64,000 nt of DNA from Rudanella paleaurantiibacter (GTDB lineage: Bacteria > Bacteroidota > Bacteroidia > Cytophagales > Spirosomataceae). Shown piece after piece: positions 24,891 to 33,117 of the stretch. The stretch covers positions 434,001 through 498,000 of the forward strand of contig NZ_WELI01000005.1 in the NCBI RefSeq assembly GCF_009184635.1, in the 5' to 3' direction. The translations under genes were made by a program, and so were the position numbers. Position 1 is the stretch's first letter; each line of letters starts with the position of its first letter. The notes under the pieces were generated by a model. It did no database searches. It had not been told where the DNA came from and was given only the letters and a program-made list of their open reading frames with translations.

Positions 24891-25364
24891 ATGAACGAAT
24901 TTACACACCTCGACCCACAAGGCAACCCGGCCATGGTCGACGTTGGCGCGAAGGCTGTCACGCACCGCATGGCCCACGCCCGCAGCCTTGTCCGATTGCC
25001 CGACGCCGTTATCGCGCAGTTTGCCCACGCCGATATTCAGACGAAAAAAGGGCCGGTTTTTCAGACCGCAATCATTGCCGGGACTATGGCCACCAAACGC
25101 ACCGACGAACTGATTCCGCTCTGTCATTCACTCGGTCTGGACGGATGCCGCCTGACCATCGAACTTCAGGGGAACGACGCGGTGGTCGACTGTACCGTTA
25201 CGACCGAAGGCAAAACGGGCGTGGAGATGGAAGCCCTGGTCGGGGCCTCGGTAGCGGCTCTAACCATTTATGACATGTGCAAGGCGCTCTCGCACGATAT
25301 CGTCATTGCCGAGACCAAACTGATGGCCAAAACAGGCGGTAAACGCGATTTCCGGCGGAGCTGA
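24891..25364 (+). CDS. moaC: Cyclic pyranopterin monophosphate synthase MoaC
   Basis: 157 residues from ATG 24891. MoaC converts 3',8-cyclo-GTP, made by MoaA, to cyclic pyranopterin monophosphate. Seen: MVDVGAKAVTHRMAHARS, KKGPVFQTAIIAGTMATKRTDELIPLCHSL (catalytic His in the PLCH motif), TEGKTGVEMEALVGAS and YDMCKALSHDI with the active-site Asp and Lys. The open frame extends 92 codons upstream through the divergent promoter and the moeA start, so the ATG at the canonical MoaC length was chosen. It is followed closely by an unrelated membrane protein. Confidence 0.97.
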   Translation: MNEFTHLDPQGNPAMVDVGAKAVTHRMAHARSLVRLPDAVIAQFAHADIQTKKGPVFQTAIIAGTMATKRTDELIPLCHSLGLDGCRLTIELQGNDAVVDCTVTTEGKTGVEMEALVGASVAALTIYDMCKALSHDIVIAETKLMAKTGGKRDFRRS

Positions 25365-25410
25365 CGGGCCATTGCCCAACAACCGGGCCACCCGGCGGGT
25401 TACAGAAAGC

Positions 25411-26034
25411 ATGAATACACTACAACGTATGGCTTTTCTGGCCGGGTCGGTGATGGCGGGTTGGTCGGCATCGGCCCAAACCAACCCGGTAACATCGGCG
25501 ACTCCGTCTACTCAACTACAGGCGTTTAGCCGGGGCCGCGTGGCGCACCAACGCACGCTGGGGCTTACGCTGGGCTCGTACGCACTTGCCAACATGGCCG
25601 TGGGCGCGTTGGCCGCCGGGCGCGAACGCACCGAGGCCCACTACTTTCACCGAATGAACGTGTACTGGAACCTGGTCAATCTGGGTATTGCCGGACTGGG
25701 GTTACTGGGGTCGCGCAAGGCAGACCCGGACACCGAAACACTCGCCGAGGCTGTCCGTCGGCACGAAAGCATGAAGCAAACGTTGCTCTTCAACGCGGGC
25801 CTCGATGTTGCGTACATGGCCGGAGGAGCCTACCTGATTGAGCGGGGACGCCATAACTCCGACAAACGCGATCAGTTCACAGGCTTCGGCAAATCGGTTA
25901 TTGTGCAGGGCGGATTTCTGCTGGTGTTCGATCTGGTCAATTACGCCTTGTTTAAAAAACGGGGCGACCGCCAGCAGGATGCGTTGCTCGGCCGCACAAG
26001 CGACGGCATTGGCCTGGTGATCCCCCTACGATAA
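25411..26034 (+). CDS. Exported/membrane protein of unknown function
   Basis: 207 residues from ATG 25411, 46 nt after moaC. A signal peptide (MNTLQRMAFLAGSVMAGWSASAQ) is followed by SLGSYALANM-type hydrophobic stretches: LGLTLGSYALANMAVGALA, VYWNLVNLGIAGLGLLGS, MKQTLLFNAGLDVAYMAGGAYL and VQGGFLLVFDLVNYALF, giving about four membrane helices. YFHRMNVYWNLVNLG and HNSDKRDQFTGFGKSV between helices look conserved-type loops. It resembles a Bacteroidota-specific uncharacterised family (possibly the DUF6992 type, from memory only). An in-frame TTG 13 codons upstream is less likely because it precedes the signal peptide. Confidence 0.65.
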   Translation: MNTLQRMAFLAGSVMAGWSASAQTNPVTSATPSTQLQAFSRGRVAHQRTLGLTLGSYALANMAVGALAAGRERTEAHYFHRMNVYWNLVNLGIAGLGLLGSRKADPDTETLAEAVRRHESMKQTLLFNAGLDVAYMAGGAYLIERGRHNSDKRDQFTGFGKSVIVQGGFLLVFDLVNYALFKKRGDRQQDALLGRTSDGIGLVIPLR

Positions 26035-26119
26035 AGTACACCGGGCAAAACGGGGCTTTGGGTGAACTTATGCCTCAGAACGTTGGTTTTGCGATAATTT
26101 ACTAATCAGAACTGACCCC

Positions 26120-26908
26120 ATGGCGCATCAACTACCCGCTTTTCAACCCTTTGTCGACTCGGTTATTTCAGCTCTCCAAACCGACCCCAATGCGTTGGGG
26201 CTGGCCGTGGGTGGCTCCTGGATTTCGGGCGACATGGACGCCTACTCGGACCTGGACCTGGTGCTGGTTACGGCCGTTCCTGTTGCCCCCGACCTGGGGC
26301 AGATGCGCGCCTATGCCGCCCGGTTTGGCACGATGCTGGCCTCGTTTCGGGGCGACCATGTAGGTGAGCCCCGGCTACTGATTGCGTTGTTTACCGACCC
26401 GCTGCTGCACGTCGACGTGAAGTTTGTGTTGCCTGCCGAGTTGCACGAGCGCGTTGAAGACCCGGTTATTTTGTGGGAACGCGACGGAATCCTGACATCG
26501 GCTTTTAAGGAATCAGTGGCTCAGTATCCACCCTTTGATTTTCAGGCCACTGACGACCGATTCTGGATCTGGATGCATTACGCAGCCCTCAAAATTGGTC
26601 GGGGTGAGTTTTTCGAAGCAATGGATTTTCTTTCTTTTGTTCGCAACATGGTGCTTGGGCCGATGTTACACCTGAAGCAGGGGGGCTTACCACGGGGCGT
26701 TCGGCGGGTGGAAACAAGCCTGCCTGCTGAGCAACTCGCGGCACTCCGGCAAACGGTAGCCATACCCGAACGGACCTCGTTACTGACGAGCACGCAGGCT
26801 GTGATCGACTTGTACGAAACCCTGCGCGATACACTGGCCCCCACCGGTCTTGTACGCAGTCCGGCCGCCGAAAGGGCTGTCAAAAACTATATCGCTGCTC
26901 TTTGCTAA
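26120..26908 (+). CDS. Nucleotidyltransferase-domain protein (aminoglycoside adenylyltransferase-like)
   Basis: 262 residues. The N-terminal polymerase-beta-like fold has GLAVGGSWISGDMDAYSDLDL with the GS and two metal-binding Asp of the [LIVG]GSxxxGxxxxxSDxDL motif, and a later Asp in LLHVDVKFV as the probable third catalytic carboxylate. The C-terminal half is helical (WIWMHYAALKIGRGEFFEAMDFLSFVRN), typical of antibiotic or small-substrate nucleotidyltransferases with a substrate-binding helical domain. Substrate is unknown, and intrinsic housekeeping or resistance roles are both possible. Confidence 0.75.
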   Translation: MAHQLPAFQPFVDSVISALQTDPNALGLAVGGSWISGDMDAYSDLDLVLVTAVPVAPDLGQMRAYAARFGTMLASFRGDHVGEPRLLIALFTDPLLHVDVKFVLPAELHERVEDPVILWERDGILTSAFKESVAQYPPFDFQATDDRFWIWMHYAALKIGRGEFFEAMDFLSFVRNMVLGPMLHLKQGGLPRGVRRVETSLPAEQLAALRQTVAIPERTSLLTSTQAVIDLYETLRDTLAPTGLVRSPAAERAVKNYIAALC

Positions 26909-26967
26909 GTGAATGAACAATGTAAAACGCATCTGAGTACTGTACATCACTCATTGCAGATTCACGT

Positions 26968-27438
26968 ATGAACGACGAATATTTTATGCGGGAAGCCATT
27001 CGGTTGGCCCGCGAAGGCATGAACGCCGGGAAAGGTGGCCCTTTGGGCTCCATTATTGTGAAAGACGGGCAGATTGTGGGCCGGGGCAGCAACGAGGTTA
27101 CCTCAACCAACGACCCAACGGCCCATGCCGAGGTAGTGGCCATTCGGGACGCCTGCCGTAACCTGAACACCTTCCAGCTCGACGGTTGCACGCTGTATGC
27201 CTCCTGCGAACCTTGCCCCATGTGTTTGGGTGCTATTTACTGGGCCCGGCCTGAGCGCATTGTGTACGGCGCGTTTCACTCCGACGCGGCCGGGGCGGGT
27301 TTCGATGACCAGTTTATCTACCAGGAAATTGACAAGCCCCGCGAACAACGCAGCATCCCGATGAGTCAGGCGCTGCGCGACGAGGCTAACACCGTTTTCG
27401 ACGAGTGGAAAGTCAAAACCGATAAAACGAAGTATTAA
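26968..27438 (+). CDS. guaD: Guanine deaminase (cytidine deaminase-like fold)
   Basis: 156 residues, closely matching Bacillus-type GuaD, which deaminates guanine to xanthine using zinc. Seen: His53 and Glu55 in PTAHAEV, Cys83 and Cys86 in CEPCPMC, and the GuaD-specific stretch GFDDQFIYQEIDKPREQRSIP, which distinguishes it from tRNA adenosine deaminase TadA. The C-terminus ends KTKY, as in the KKEY end of the Bacillus enzyme, which closes the active site by domain swapping. The start ATG at 26968 gives MNDEYFMREAIRLA. It lies between the nucleotidyltransferase gene and a polypurine/polypyrimidine hairpin. Confidence 0.92.
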   Translation: MNDEYFMREAIRLAREGMNAGKGGPLGSIIVKDGQIVGRGSNEVTSTNDPTAHAEVVAIRDACRNLNTFQLDGCTLYASCEPCPMCLGAIYWARPERIVYGAFHSDAAGAGFDDQFIYQEIDKPREQRSIPMSQALRDEANTVFDEWKVKTDKTKY

Positions 27439-27529
27439 CAGAAGGAGAAGGGAAAAGGGAGTAAAGGAGAAGATAGTTAAACGCTCAACTCCTTTCTCCC
27501 TTCCTCCTTTCCTCCTTTCCTCCCTTTTT
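27439..27529. repeat. Purine-rich / pyrimidine-rich imperfect inverted repeat
   Basis: A purine-only left half (27441-27472, GAAGGAGAAGGG and GTAAAGGAGAAG) faces a pyrimidine-only right half (27490-27529, CTCCTTTCTCCC, CTCCTTTCC twice) directly before the thiamine pyrophosphokinase ATG. The strand asymmetry is almost complete. The core AAGGAGAAGGG recurs at 61748-61758. No Shine-Dalgarno role is likely in this lineage. Confidence 0.85.
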
Positions 27530-27530
27530 T

Positions 27531-28208
27531 ATGTCTTCTCACCACATTGTCCGGGACGAACAGGAGCCCGCTTTGTTGATTGCCAATGGCGAACGTTGCA
27601 CCGACGAATTACTCGGCCAATTGCTCGAATGGTCGCCGGTGGTGGTGGTCCTCGACCGGGCTATCTGGCGGGTGCTCGATCTGGGCATCAAAGTCGATGT
27701 GTTGCTGGGTGATTTCGACCCCGCGGCCAACGGCGACCCGCTCGATCTGGAACTGATTCGGCACCGGCAATACCCGCTCGAGGTGGTACATACCCCCGAC
27801 CAGAATAAAACCGATCTTGAAAAAGGTATCGAGTACCTCATCGCACGGGGGCACTCGGCCGTCAATATTGTCTGGGCCACGGGTCGGCGCGCCGACCATT
27901 CCATTACCAATATGACCAATATTGTGCGATATAAAGACCAGATCAAACTGGTTATTCACGACGATTATTCGCGCATCTTTCCGCTCGTCAACACCTTTGA
28001 GAAATGGTACGAAGCCGGCACGCCCCTGTCGCTCATTCCGGTGGGGACGGTAGACGGTGTGGTAACGAGTGGCCTCAAATACAACCTCCACGACGAACGC
28101 CTGACCCTCGGACATCGGACCGGAAGCAGCAACGAAGCTGCTCAGGATGGGTTTGTGCGGATCTCGGCCCGCGCGGGCGATTTGCTTATTATGGAGTGCT
28201 GGGACTGA
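27531..28208 (+). CDS. Thiamine pyrophosphokinase (thiamine diphosphokinase)
   Basis: 225 residues. Family reaction: ATP + thiamine to AMP + thiamine pyrophosphate. Seen: ANGERC in the first strand, VVLDRAIWR, LLGDFDPA (conserved GDFDS metal motif), TPDQNKTDLEKGIEYL (signature DQ.KTD.EKA), GATGRRADHSI-type motif as ATGRRADHSITN, and a C-terminal beta domain with GTVDGVVTSGLKYNL and SNEA. The last 67 bp overlap the 3' end of the convergent membrane-protein gene. The pyrimidine-rich tract abuts its ATG. Confidence 0.9.
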   Translation: MSSHHIVRDEQEPALLIANGERCTDELLGQLLEWSPVVVVLDRAIWRVLDLGIKVDVLLGDFDPAANGDPLDLELIRHRQYPLEVVHTPDQNKTDLEKGIEYLIARGHSAVNIVWATGRRADHSITNMTNIVRYKDQIKLVIHDDYSRIFPLVNTFEKWYEAGTPLSLIPVGTVDGVVTSGLKYNLHDERLTLGHRTGSSNEAAQDGFVRISARAGDLLIMECWD

Positions 28209-29224
28209 CCGAAGATCAGCACAACCGCTACCAGCACACAATGGCTTCCGGGCATCATGAGCCGCTCGGTGAGTGGGTCGAAGGGGCTTAGGGTCCGTAA
28301 GGCGATCAGGGTCAGCCAGTAGCATACGCCTGTCGCGGCCATCCAGGTGGCCAAACTGGTAGGGCGAGGCCACCAAAACCGCTTGCTCAGATACCGGTAC
28401 AGAATTACCCCAAGGCACCCCTGCCCCAGTAGGGCTATGCTAAACCAGAGCCAATTGCCACCCGGCCGGTAGTTGTACAGCAATACTTCGTTGGCAAAAC
28501 CGAGGGCAGCCATCCTGAGCCATTGACGCGCTGGTTCGGTGGGGGCTATCCGTGGACCACCCGCCCAATATCCTGTAAGTGAGTAGTTATATGCCAACAG
28601 CAAAACCGTACCCACCAAGGCCCCGCATAAAGCCCAGGCCATTGCCCGCGCATTGCCCGCCCAACGGCCCACGGGCCTGTGCATCGCTATCAGTCCGGCC
28701 AGTCCAATGAATGCAAACAACCCTACGTAACGCACCATCACGAGGGCTACAAGTACCCCCACCAACCGGGCCAGTTGCCACGGGCGATTAGCTGCCCAAC
28801 CCGTGTACCAGACCGTGTGCGCTTGCCAGACTACCTCCAGCAACAGGACGACAAACACCGTTTCAGACCAGGTATAAGCCGCCACCCGGAGCGAGCCCGG
28901 CAGTAGCCAGAGCGCCAGTAGGCCCGCAGCCCGTTTGGGACCGATGCGCCCGGCCCAGCTAACGCCCGAAACACCCAGCGCCAGCCAGTTGACGAGCTTG
29001 GATGCCCACAAAACCGGCCAATGAGTGAGGTATGAAACAAGCATAATCAACAGCGGATAGCCCGGCGGAAAGGTGCCGTCGTACGTGCGAAGGTCGGTGG
29101 CCAGGCGCAGGTAATGGAGCGAGTCGGGCGAGGTTGCATGGGTCGAATGTGCGAGGCTCAAGCCAGCCAGCAAACCGCCCAGAACCAGCCAGACGAAAAG
29201 TAAAAGACGATTTCCTCCAGTCAT
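28142..29224 (-). CDS. Polytopic membrane protein, GT-C glycosyltransferase-like
   Basis: 360 residues with about nine to eleven hydrophobic helices. After helix 1 the first periplasmic loop reads SPDSLHYLRLATDLRTYDGTFPPGYPLL. Acidic residues in this loop and a GTFPPGYP motif are typical of GT-C glycosyltransferases and related dolichyl-phosphate-mannose-type enzymes. Identity at family level is tentative. The ATG at 29222-29224 overlaps the stop of the upstream C25 peptidase gene by 4 bp (ATGA), so the two are translationally coupled, and the 3' end runs 67 bp into the convergent thiamine pyrophosphokinase gene. A role in decorating or handling surface material with the peptidase is inferred. 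Confidence 0.65.
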   Translation of the reverse strand: MTGGNRLLLFVWLVLGGLLAGLSLAHSTHATSPDSLHYLRLATDLRTYDGTFPPGYPLLIMLVSYLTHWPVLWASKLVNWLALGVSGVSWAGRIGPKRAAGLLALWLLPGSLRVAAYTWSETVFVVLLLEVVWQAHTVWYTGWAANRPWQLARLVGVLVALVMVRYVGLFAFIGLAGLIAMHRPVGRWAGNARAMAWALCGALVGTVLLLAYNYSLTGYWAGGPRIAPTEPARQWLRMAALGFANEVLLYNYRPGGNWLWFSIALLGQGCLGVILYRYLSKRFWWPRPTSLATWMAATGVCYWLTLIALRTLSPFDPLTERLMMPGSHCVLVAVVLIFGQSQHSIISKSPARAEIRTNPS

Positions 29225-32200
29225 CGGGCCAAAACAACCCGGCCCGTCAGGGATCGGTTTCCGGTGGTAAGAAACGGATCGGCGCCCGCACCCAGCAGCT
29301 CAAATCGGTACAGGTAGAGCCCTGCCGGTAGCAGGTGGCCTTGCGTATCGGTTCCGTCCCAGAGCCACTCGCTGGCACCAATACGCCCCGGCAATGAAAC
29401 CACCCGCACAGAACGACCACTCAGATCAGTCAGGCTTAGCTGAATGTGGTGGGGCGGAACCGAGCCCGACAACTGACAGAAAAAACGGGTGACGCGGTCG
29501 AACGGGTTCGGTCCGACGCCAGCAGCCAGCAAACGGGGCTCGCTCTCCACCCGAAACGAGATTTGGTAGGGCATGGCCCGGTTGCCGCTCAGGTCGCTCG
29601 CGTAGGCTTCCAGCGAGTAACGACCATCGGGCCAGGGTTGGGCAGGTTTGAAGTGGACCCGAACCGCCCGCCCGTCTGCTTCACTCGTCAGCGTCGTGTT
29701 TCGCCACCAAAGCCGCTCAAATTCGCCGGTTTGCACCTGATCGGGCCGTTGCAAATACAGCAGCAAGCCCGTTGTGTCGCGCCGGAGCAGCCGGGCGTTA
29801 TCATCAAATACCCGCAATTGAATCAGGGGCTGGGGCGATACCAGATCATCGTTCTGGAGGTGCCGACCATCGAAGGTCACTTCGAGTAAAGGGGCAACCA
29901 CATCGGGCGGAAATGGCAACGCGTTTGGGTTGTTGCCACCAAGCACCAGCGTGTTGTTTTCAGTATCCAGCTCTTCAAGCTGCCCAGTCGGATTTAGCCT
30001 CAGCTCAATCACAACGGACAGGGCCGTCACTCGCGGCACTCGAATCGATACCGTATCGGACGCTGTCGGAGCCACTACCCAGACCATTTGTTCGTGCAGT
30101 AACTGCCCCTCCGGCGTGTACTGACGCACCCGCACCGGCAGCCGTCCACCCACAGCCCGCCCAGCATTGGTCAGCCCGGTGCGGATAAGTAACGAGTCGG
30201 ACCGGGGCACTTGCAGCAGTAAATTGGGCAGGGCAAACGCATAATCGGGTTTTTCGGCCCGAAACAGCCGAATTGCCGGGTCAGCCTGAAGCAGAAACTG
30301 CTGGGCATTGGCCCGGTCAACTACGGTTTGATTAGCCCGCAGATACCGCCTGATGGTCTCCTGCTGCACCCGACCTACCGGTTCACCCAGCCAGTTGGGA
30401 TCGTTGAGTACGGCGTAAAACGTTTCGGCAAACGCTTTCATCTCCAGCTCGAAACCGTTGTGCGTGTGGGCCAGAAACCCAATGGCACCCCGCCCCGGAG
30501 CCGTGACCCAGTCGGTGCCAAACGTGGGGCGACCGAAAAACACATTGCCAGCCGCGCAACCATTGACGAGCAAAAAAGGGTAACGTCCCTCGTTGCGGTA
30601 GCCGCGCCGGTCGTCGGAAACAAAGCCAATATCTATATCGCTCACATCCAGGCCGGCATGGCCAAACAGGGTAATCAGCCCAACCCCCGCATTAATGGCT
30701 GGTGCCACAGGGACTACCTCGACCGGATGGGTGGTTTGCTTATAAACTGTTTGGACCATAGCCCCAAACGGCGGTTGCTGAATCTGAGCCGCCAACCCAT
30801 CGACGTACTGACGAAATCGGTTCAGCTCGGCCACCGACTGCCCCCCGCTGAGGTGCAACACTCGTTTGGTCCACAGATCGCCCGGACCCGACTCATGCGC
30901 CCGGACTTTCGCCAGATAATCGAGCACTGTTGCCGGGTTATCGGTATTGAGCCGACCAACCGGCAGGCCCGGCACGTCGGGAGCCTCATTATTAAGCCCT
31001 TCCACCAGAACCACATCGGAGCCGGGCCACCCGCCGTTCGGAACCAGATCGAGCCGGGCGGGGTCGCGGGTGGGGCTCCCAGGCCGGGGCCGCACGCCCT
31101 GAGGGTCGCGCGAGGCACCCACCAGAAACAGCATCGGCACGGGATCGGTGGGCTTACGGGTTTTCAGAATGGCTTGTACAAACCGGCGAATCGCCAGCGG
31201 AGATCGTTCGCCATACGTAAACCGGTCGAATAGCTCATGCACGTCTACCGTCAGGGTGTCGTATCCCCCACCCGCCCGCGAAGCCCGGTAAGCCGCGTAC
31301 GCCCGGACCGGGTCGGACACCGGCCCTACGGGTTGTCGGAGCTGCGGATGCGTCACAATCAGATAGTTGGGGCTTGAGTTACCAAACGACCGAAACCGTA
31401 CCGGCTTTAGCTCGGGGGCGAGCACCGGCGCGTGGACAGCCGTTTGGCGCTGCGCATACGCTATCCGAACGGCCGACAACGATACCTGTTCGCCCAAAAG
31501 CTGCGGCTCTACCGTAAGGGTGAGCGACTCGGCAGGGGCCCAATCGGCCGGTTTCAGCTGCAATGCCACGTTGCTGGTCTGGTAATTCAGGAACTCACGT
31601 TCGGCCACTTGCCTGCCATTCACCCGCCAAACAACCCGGTGCGCCCCACTCTTCCGGCCCACCACCCAAGCCTGCAAACGTAGGGGTAGGCTATCGGCCC
31701 ATACCACACCCGGCAGAGGCACCACAACGGAGTACGACTGCCCGGTGCTAATAACCGGACCGGTCCAGCCCTCCCCTTCGTCGTAGCCACTGAGCACCGA
31801 GCCCGTAGCGAGCGAGGCCCCGAGCGGGTAAATAGTTCCGGCGGCATAGTCTGTGGTAAGTACCGTTCGGCTTTCGGTCCATCGGTACGGGCGCAACGGG
31901 TCAGCGATTGGTTGGCGTAACCCCTGTGTACCCATGCGCCAGGTCAGGAAATAGAACGTCGTATCGGAGAAAAGACTGTATAACGAATGGGGTTGCCCGC
32001 CCGCCGGTCGGTACAGGGCCGAATCGAGGGCACCGTCGTTAGCGTGTCCTTCAAACGAAAGCGTATCCCCCGCATCGAAACGGCCGTCGGATTCACCAGT
32101 CAGCCAAACCGGCACTTCACGCCCTCGGTGCAGGAGTTGTACCGTGCGGGGATCAATTGCGGCCGGGTCGATGCCGGCCCGCCGTAGATGGCTCGCCGTG

Positions 32201-32334
32201 AGTTGGTAGGTTGCCGACCGGGCTATGGGTATTTTCAGGTATATCTGGTCGGCCCGAACCCATTCATCACCGGTTGGCTGCGCCAGTACGCTATGAGTCA
32301 GAACGGCCAGAACAATATGTAGTAGCCAACGCAT
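29221..32334 (-). CDS. C25-family (gingipain/PorU-like) cysteine peptidase, type IX secretion associated
   Basis: 1037 residues with a signal peptide (MRWLLHIVLAVLTHSVLAQ). An N-terminal beta region is followed by the C25 catalytic domain: LIVTHP near residue 330, MLFLVGASRDPQG, LPVGRLNTDNPATV, the catalytic His in TLFGHAGLDVSD and the catalytic Cys in LLVNGCAAGNVF about 45 residues later. Then come Ig-like beta domains with NTLVLGGNNPN and an FlgD-like C-terminus: GVGPNPFD, LTDLSGRSVRVV, WDGTDTQGHLLPAGLYLYR. This arrangement matches PorU-type sortases or PorU2-like proteins of the type IX system. Whether it acts as sortase or as secreted protease cannot be told. Coupled by ATGA to the GT-C-like gene downstream. 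Confidence 0.82.
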   Translation of the reverse strand: MRWLLHIVLAVLTHSVLAQPTGDEWVRADQIYLKIPIARSATYQLTASHLRRAGIDPAAIDPRTVQLLHRGREVPVWLTGESDGRFDAGDTLSFEGHANDGALDSALYRPAGGQPHSLYSLFSDTTFYFLTWRMGTQGLRQPIADPLRPYRWTESRTVLTTDYAAGTIYPLGASLATGSVLSGYDEGEGWTGPVISTGQSYSVVVPLPGVVWADSLPLRLQAWVVGRKSGAHRVVWRVNGRQVAEREFLNYQTSNVALQLKPADWAPAESLTLTVEPQLLGEQVSLSAVRIAYAQRQTAVHAPVLAPELKPVRFRSFGNSSPNYLIVTHPQLRQPVGPVSDPVRAYAAYRASRAGGGYDTLTVDVHELFDRFTYGERSPLAIRRFVQAILKTRKPTDPVPMLFLVGASRDPQGVRPRPGSPTRDPARLDLVPNGGWPGSDVVLVEGLNNEAPDVPGLPVGRLNTDNPATVLDYLAKVRAHESGPGDLWTKRVLHLSGGQSVAELNRFRQYVDGLAAQIQQPPFGAMVQTVYKQTTHPVEVVPVAPAINAGVGLITLFGHAGLDVSDIDIGFVSDDRRGYRNEGRYPFLLVNGCAAGNVFFGRPTFGTDWVTAPGRGAIGFLAHTHNGFELEMKAFAETFYAVLNDPNWLGEPVGRVQQETIRRYLRANQTVVDRANAQQFLLQADPAIRLFRAEKPDYAFALPNLLLQVPRSDSLLIRTGLTNAGRAVGGRLPVRVRQYTPEGQLLHEQMVWVVAPTASDTVSIRVPRVTALSVVIELRLNPTGQLEELDTENNTLVLGGNNPNALPFPPDVVAPLLEVTFDGRHLQNDDLVSPQPLIQLRVFDDNARLLRRDTTGLLLYLQRPDQVQTGEFERLWWRNTTLTSEADGRAVRVHFKPAQPWPDGRYSLEAYASDLSGNRAMPYQISFRVESEPRLLAAGVGPNPFDRVTRFFCQLSGSVPPHHIQLSLTDLSGRSVRVVSLPGRIGASEWLWDGTDTQGHLLPAGLYLYRFELLGAGADPFLTTGNRSLTGRVVLAR

Positions 32335-32671
32335 AAATGGGGTGATTTATACCGGTAAACTACAACATTAACGGAAAGGAATACAACAAAAGCGCAACAT
32401 GTACCGCCTGTTGCTCGGTAAAGACTCGACCCTTAGACGACTTCGACGCCAGCAAGGAATCTAAACGAAAAAGTAAGCAATCCTTTTCTACCACTCAGCC
32501 CCGTTTTCCGGCCACTCATCACGCAACTGCCAAAATTTTAATAAAGTACCTTGCATAACAAAGTACCTTACAGTACCTTTGAACCATCGAAAACAACAAC
32601 CGGCTATGAGCCAGTCTGAAAGCCGGACAAATACTAATGAACATGATCTTTCACGCTAATACCGTACGCCC
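32335..32671. other. 337-nt intergenic control region upstream of PadR operon
   Basis: Divergent gap between the C25 peptidase and PadR genes. It holds the PadR-operon promoter and AGTACCTT repeats (annotated separately). Its remaining part, 32335-32540, is mixed-composition sequence in which I see no open frame, tRNA or terminator. Confidence 0.6.
32543..32581 (+). promoter_or_regulatory. PadR operon promoter with three AGTACCTT repeats
   Basis: TTG at 32551-32553, 20 nt, then TACCTTTG at 32574-32581 matches the Bacteroidota TTG-N20-TAnnTTTG promoter, with a start near 32585 and a leader of about 87 nt. AAAGTACCTT occurs at 32543-32552 and 32560-32569, and AGTACCTT at 32572-32579. The repeats overlap both promoter elements, as expected for an autorepressing PadR operator. 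Confidence 0.7.
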
Positions 32672-33085
32672 ATGAACATAGAGAACGCCCAGGTGCAAAT
32701 GCGCAAGGGGATTCTGGAATTCTGCATTTTGCACATTATTTCCCGGGGTGAGGTGTATGCCTCCGACATGCTCGACGAGCTGACCTCAGCCCGCATCATG
32801 GTGGTGGAAGGAACGCTCTACCCCCTACTAACCCGACTCAAAAACGCCGGTCTGCTCGATTACAAATGGGTAGAGTCGACATCGGGGCCACCGCGTAAGT
32901 ACTATATCCTGACCGAGCTTGGCCGTACTTCGCTCACGGCCCTCAACGAAACCTGGCAGGAACTATCAGCGTCGGTTCACACCATTGTGGAGAAAACGGA
33001 ACAGTACAAGAAGCCTGAGAACGGTAAACCCATTATCCTCTCAGAGAATACCCCAGAACCTCCCCAATCGAATCAACCTTCTTAA
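32672..33085 (+). CDS. PadR-family transcriptional repressor
   Basis: 137 residues. The winged helix-turn-helix reads MRKGILEFCILHIISRGEVYASDMLDEL, then VVEGTLYPLLTRLKNAGLLDYKW, the recognition helix and wing of PadR, and YYILTELGRTSLTALNETWQEL. The dimerisation helix is short and ends with a Pro-rich tail. Family members repress their own operon and an adjacent stress-type gene. Here the next gene encodes a PspC-domain membrane protein 32 nt downstream, in keeping with the PadR-PspC pairs common in Bacteroidota. Confidence 0.92.
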   Translation: MNIENAQVQMRKGILEFCILHIISRGEVYASDMLDELTSARIMVVEGTLYPLLTRLKNAGLLDYKWVESTSGPPRKYYILTELGRTSLTALNETWQELSASVHTIVEKTEQYKKPENGKPIILSENTPEPPQSNQPS

Positions 33086-33117
33086 CCTGACTTTTCTGCC
33101 CTTTCGGCCATATAGCC

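Noticed and set aside
27439-27530. Ribosome-binding role of the GAAGGAGAAGGG tract
   Set aside because: The purine half is about 80 nt upstream of the ATG, the tract next to the ATG is pyrimidine-rich, and Shine-Dalgarno use is minor in this phylum.
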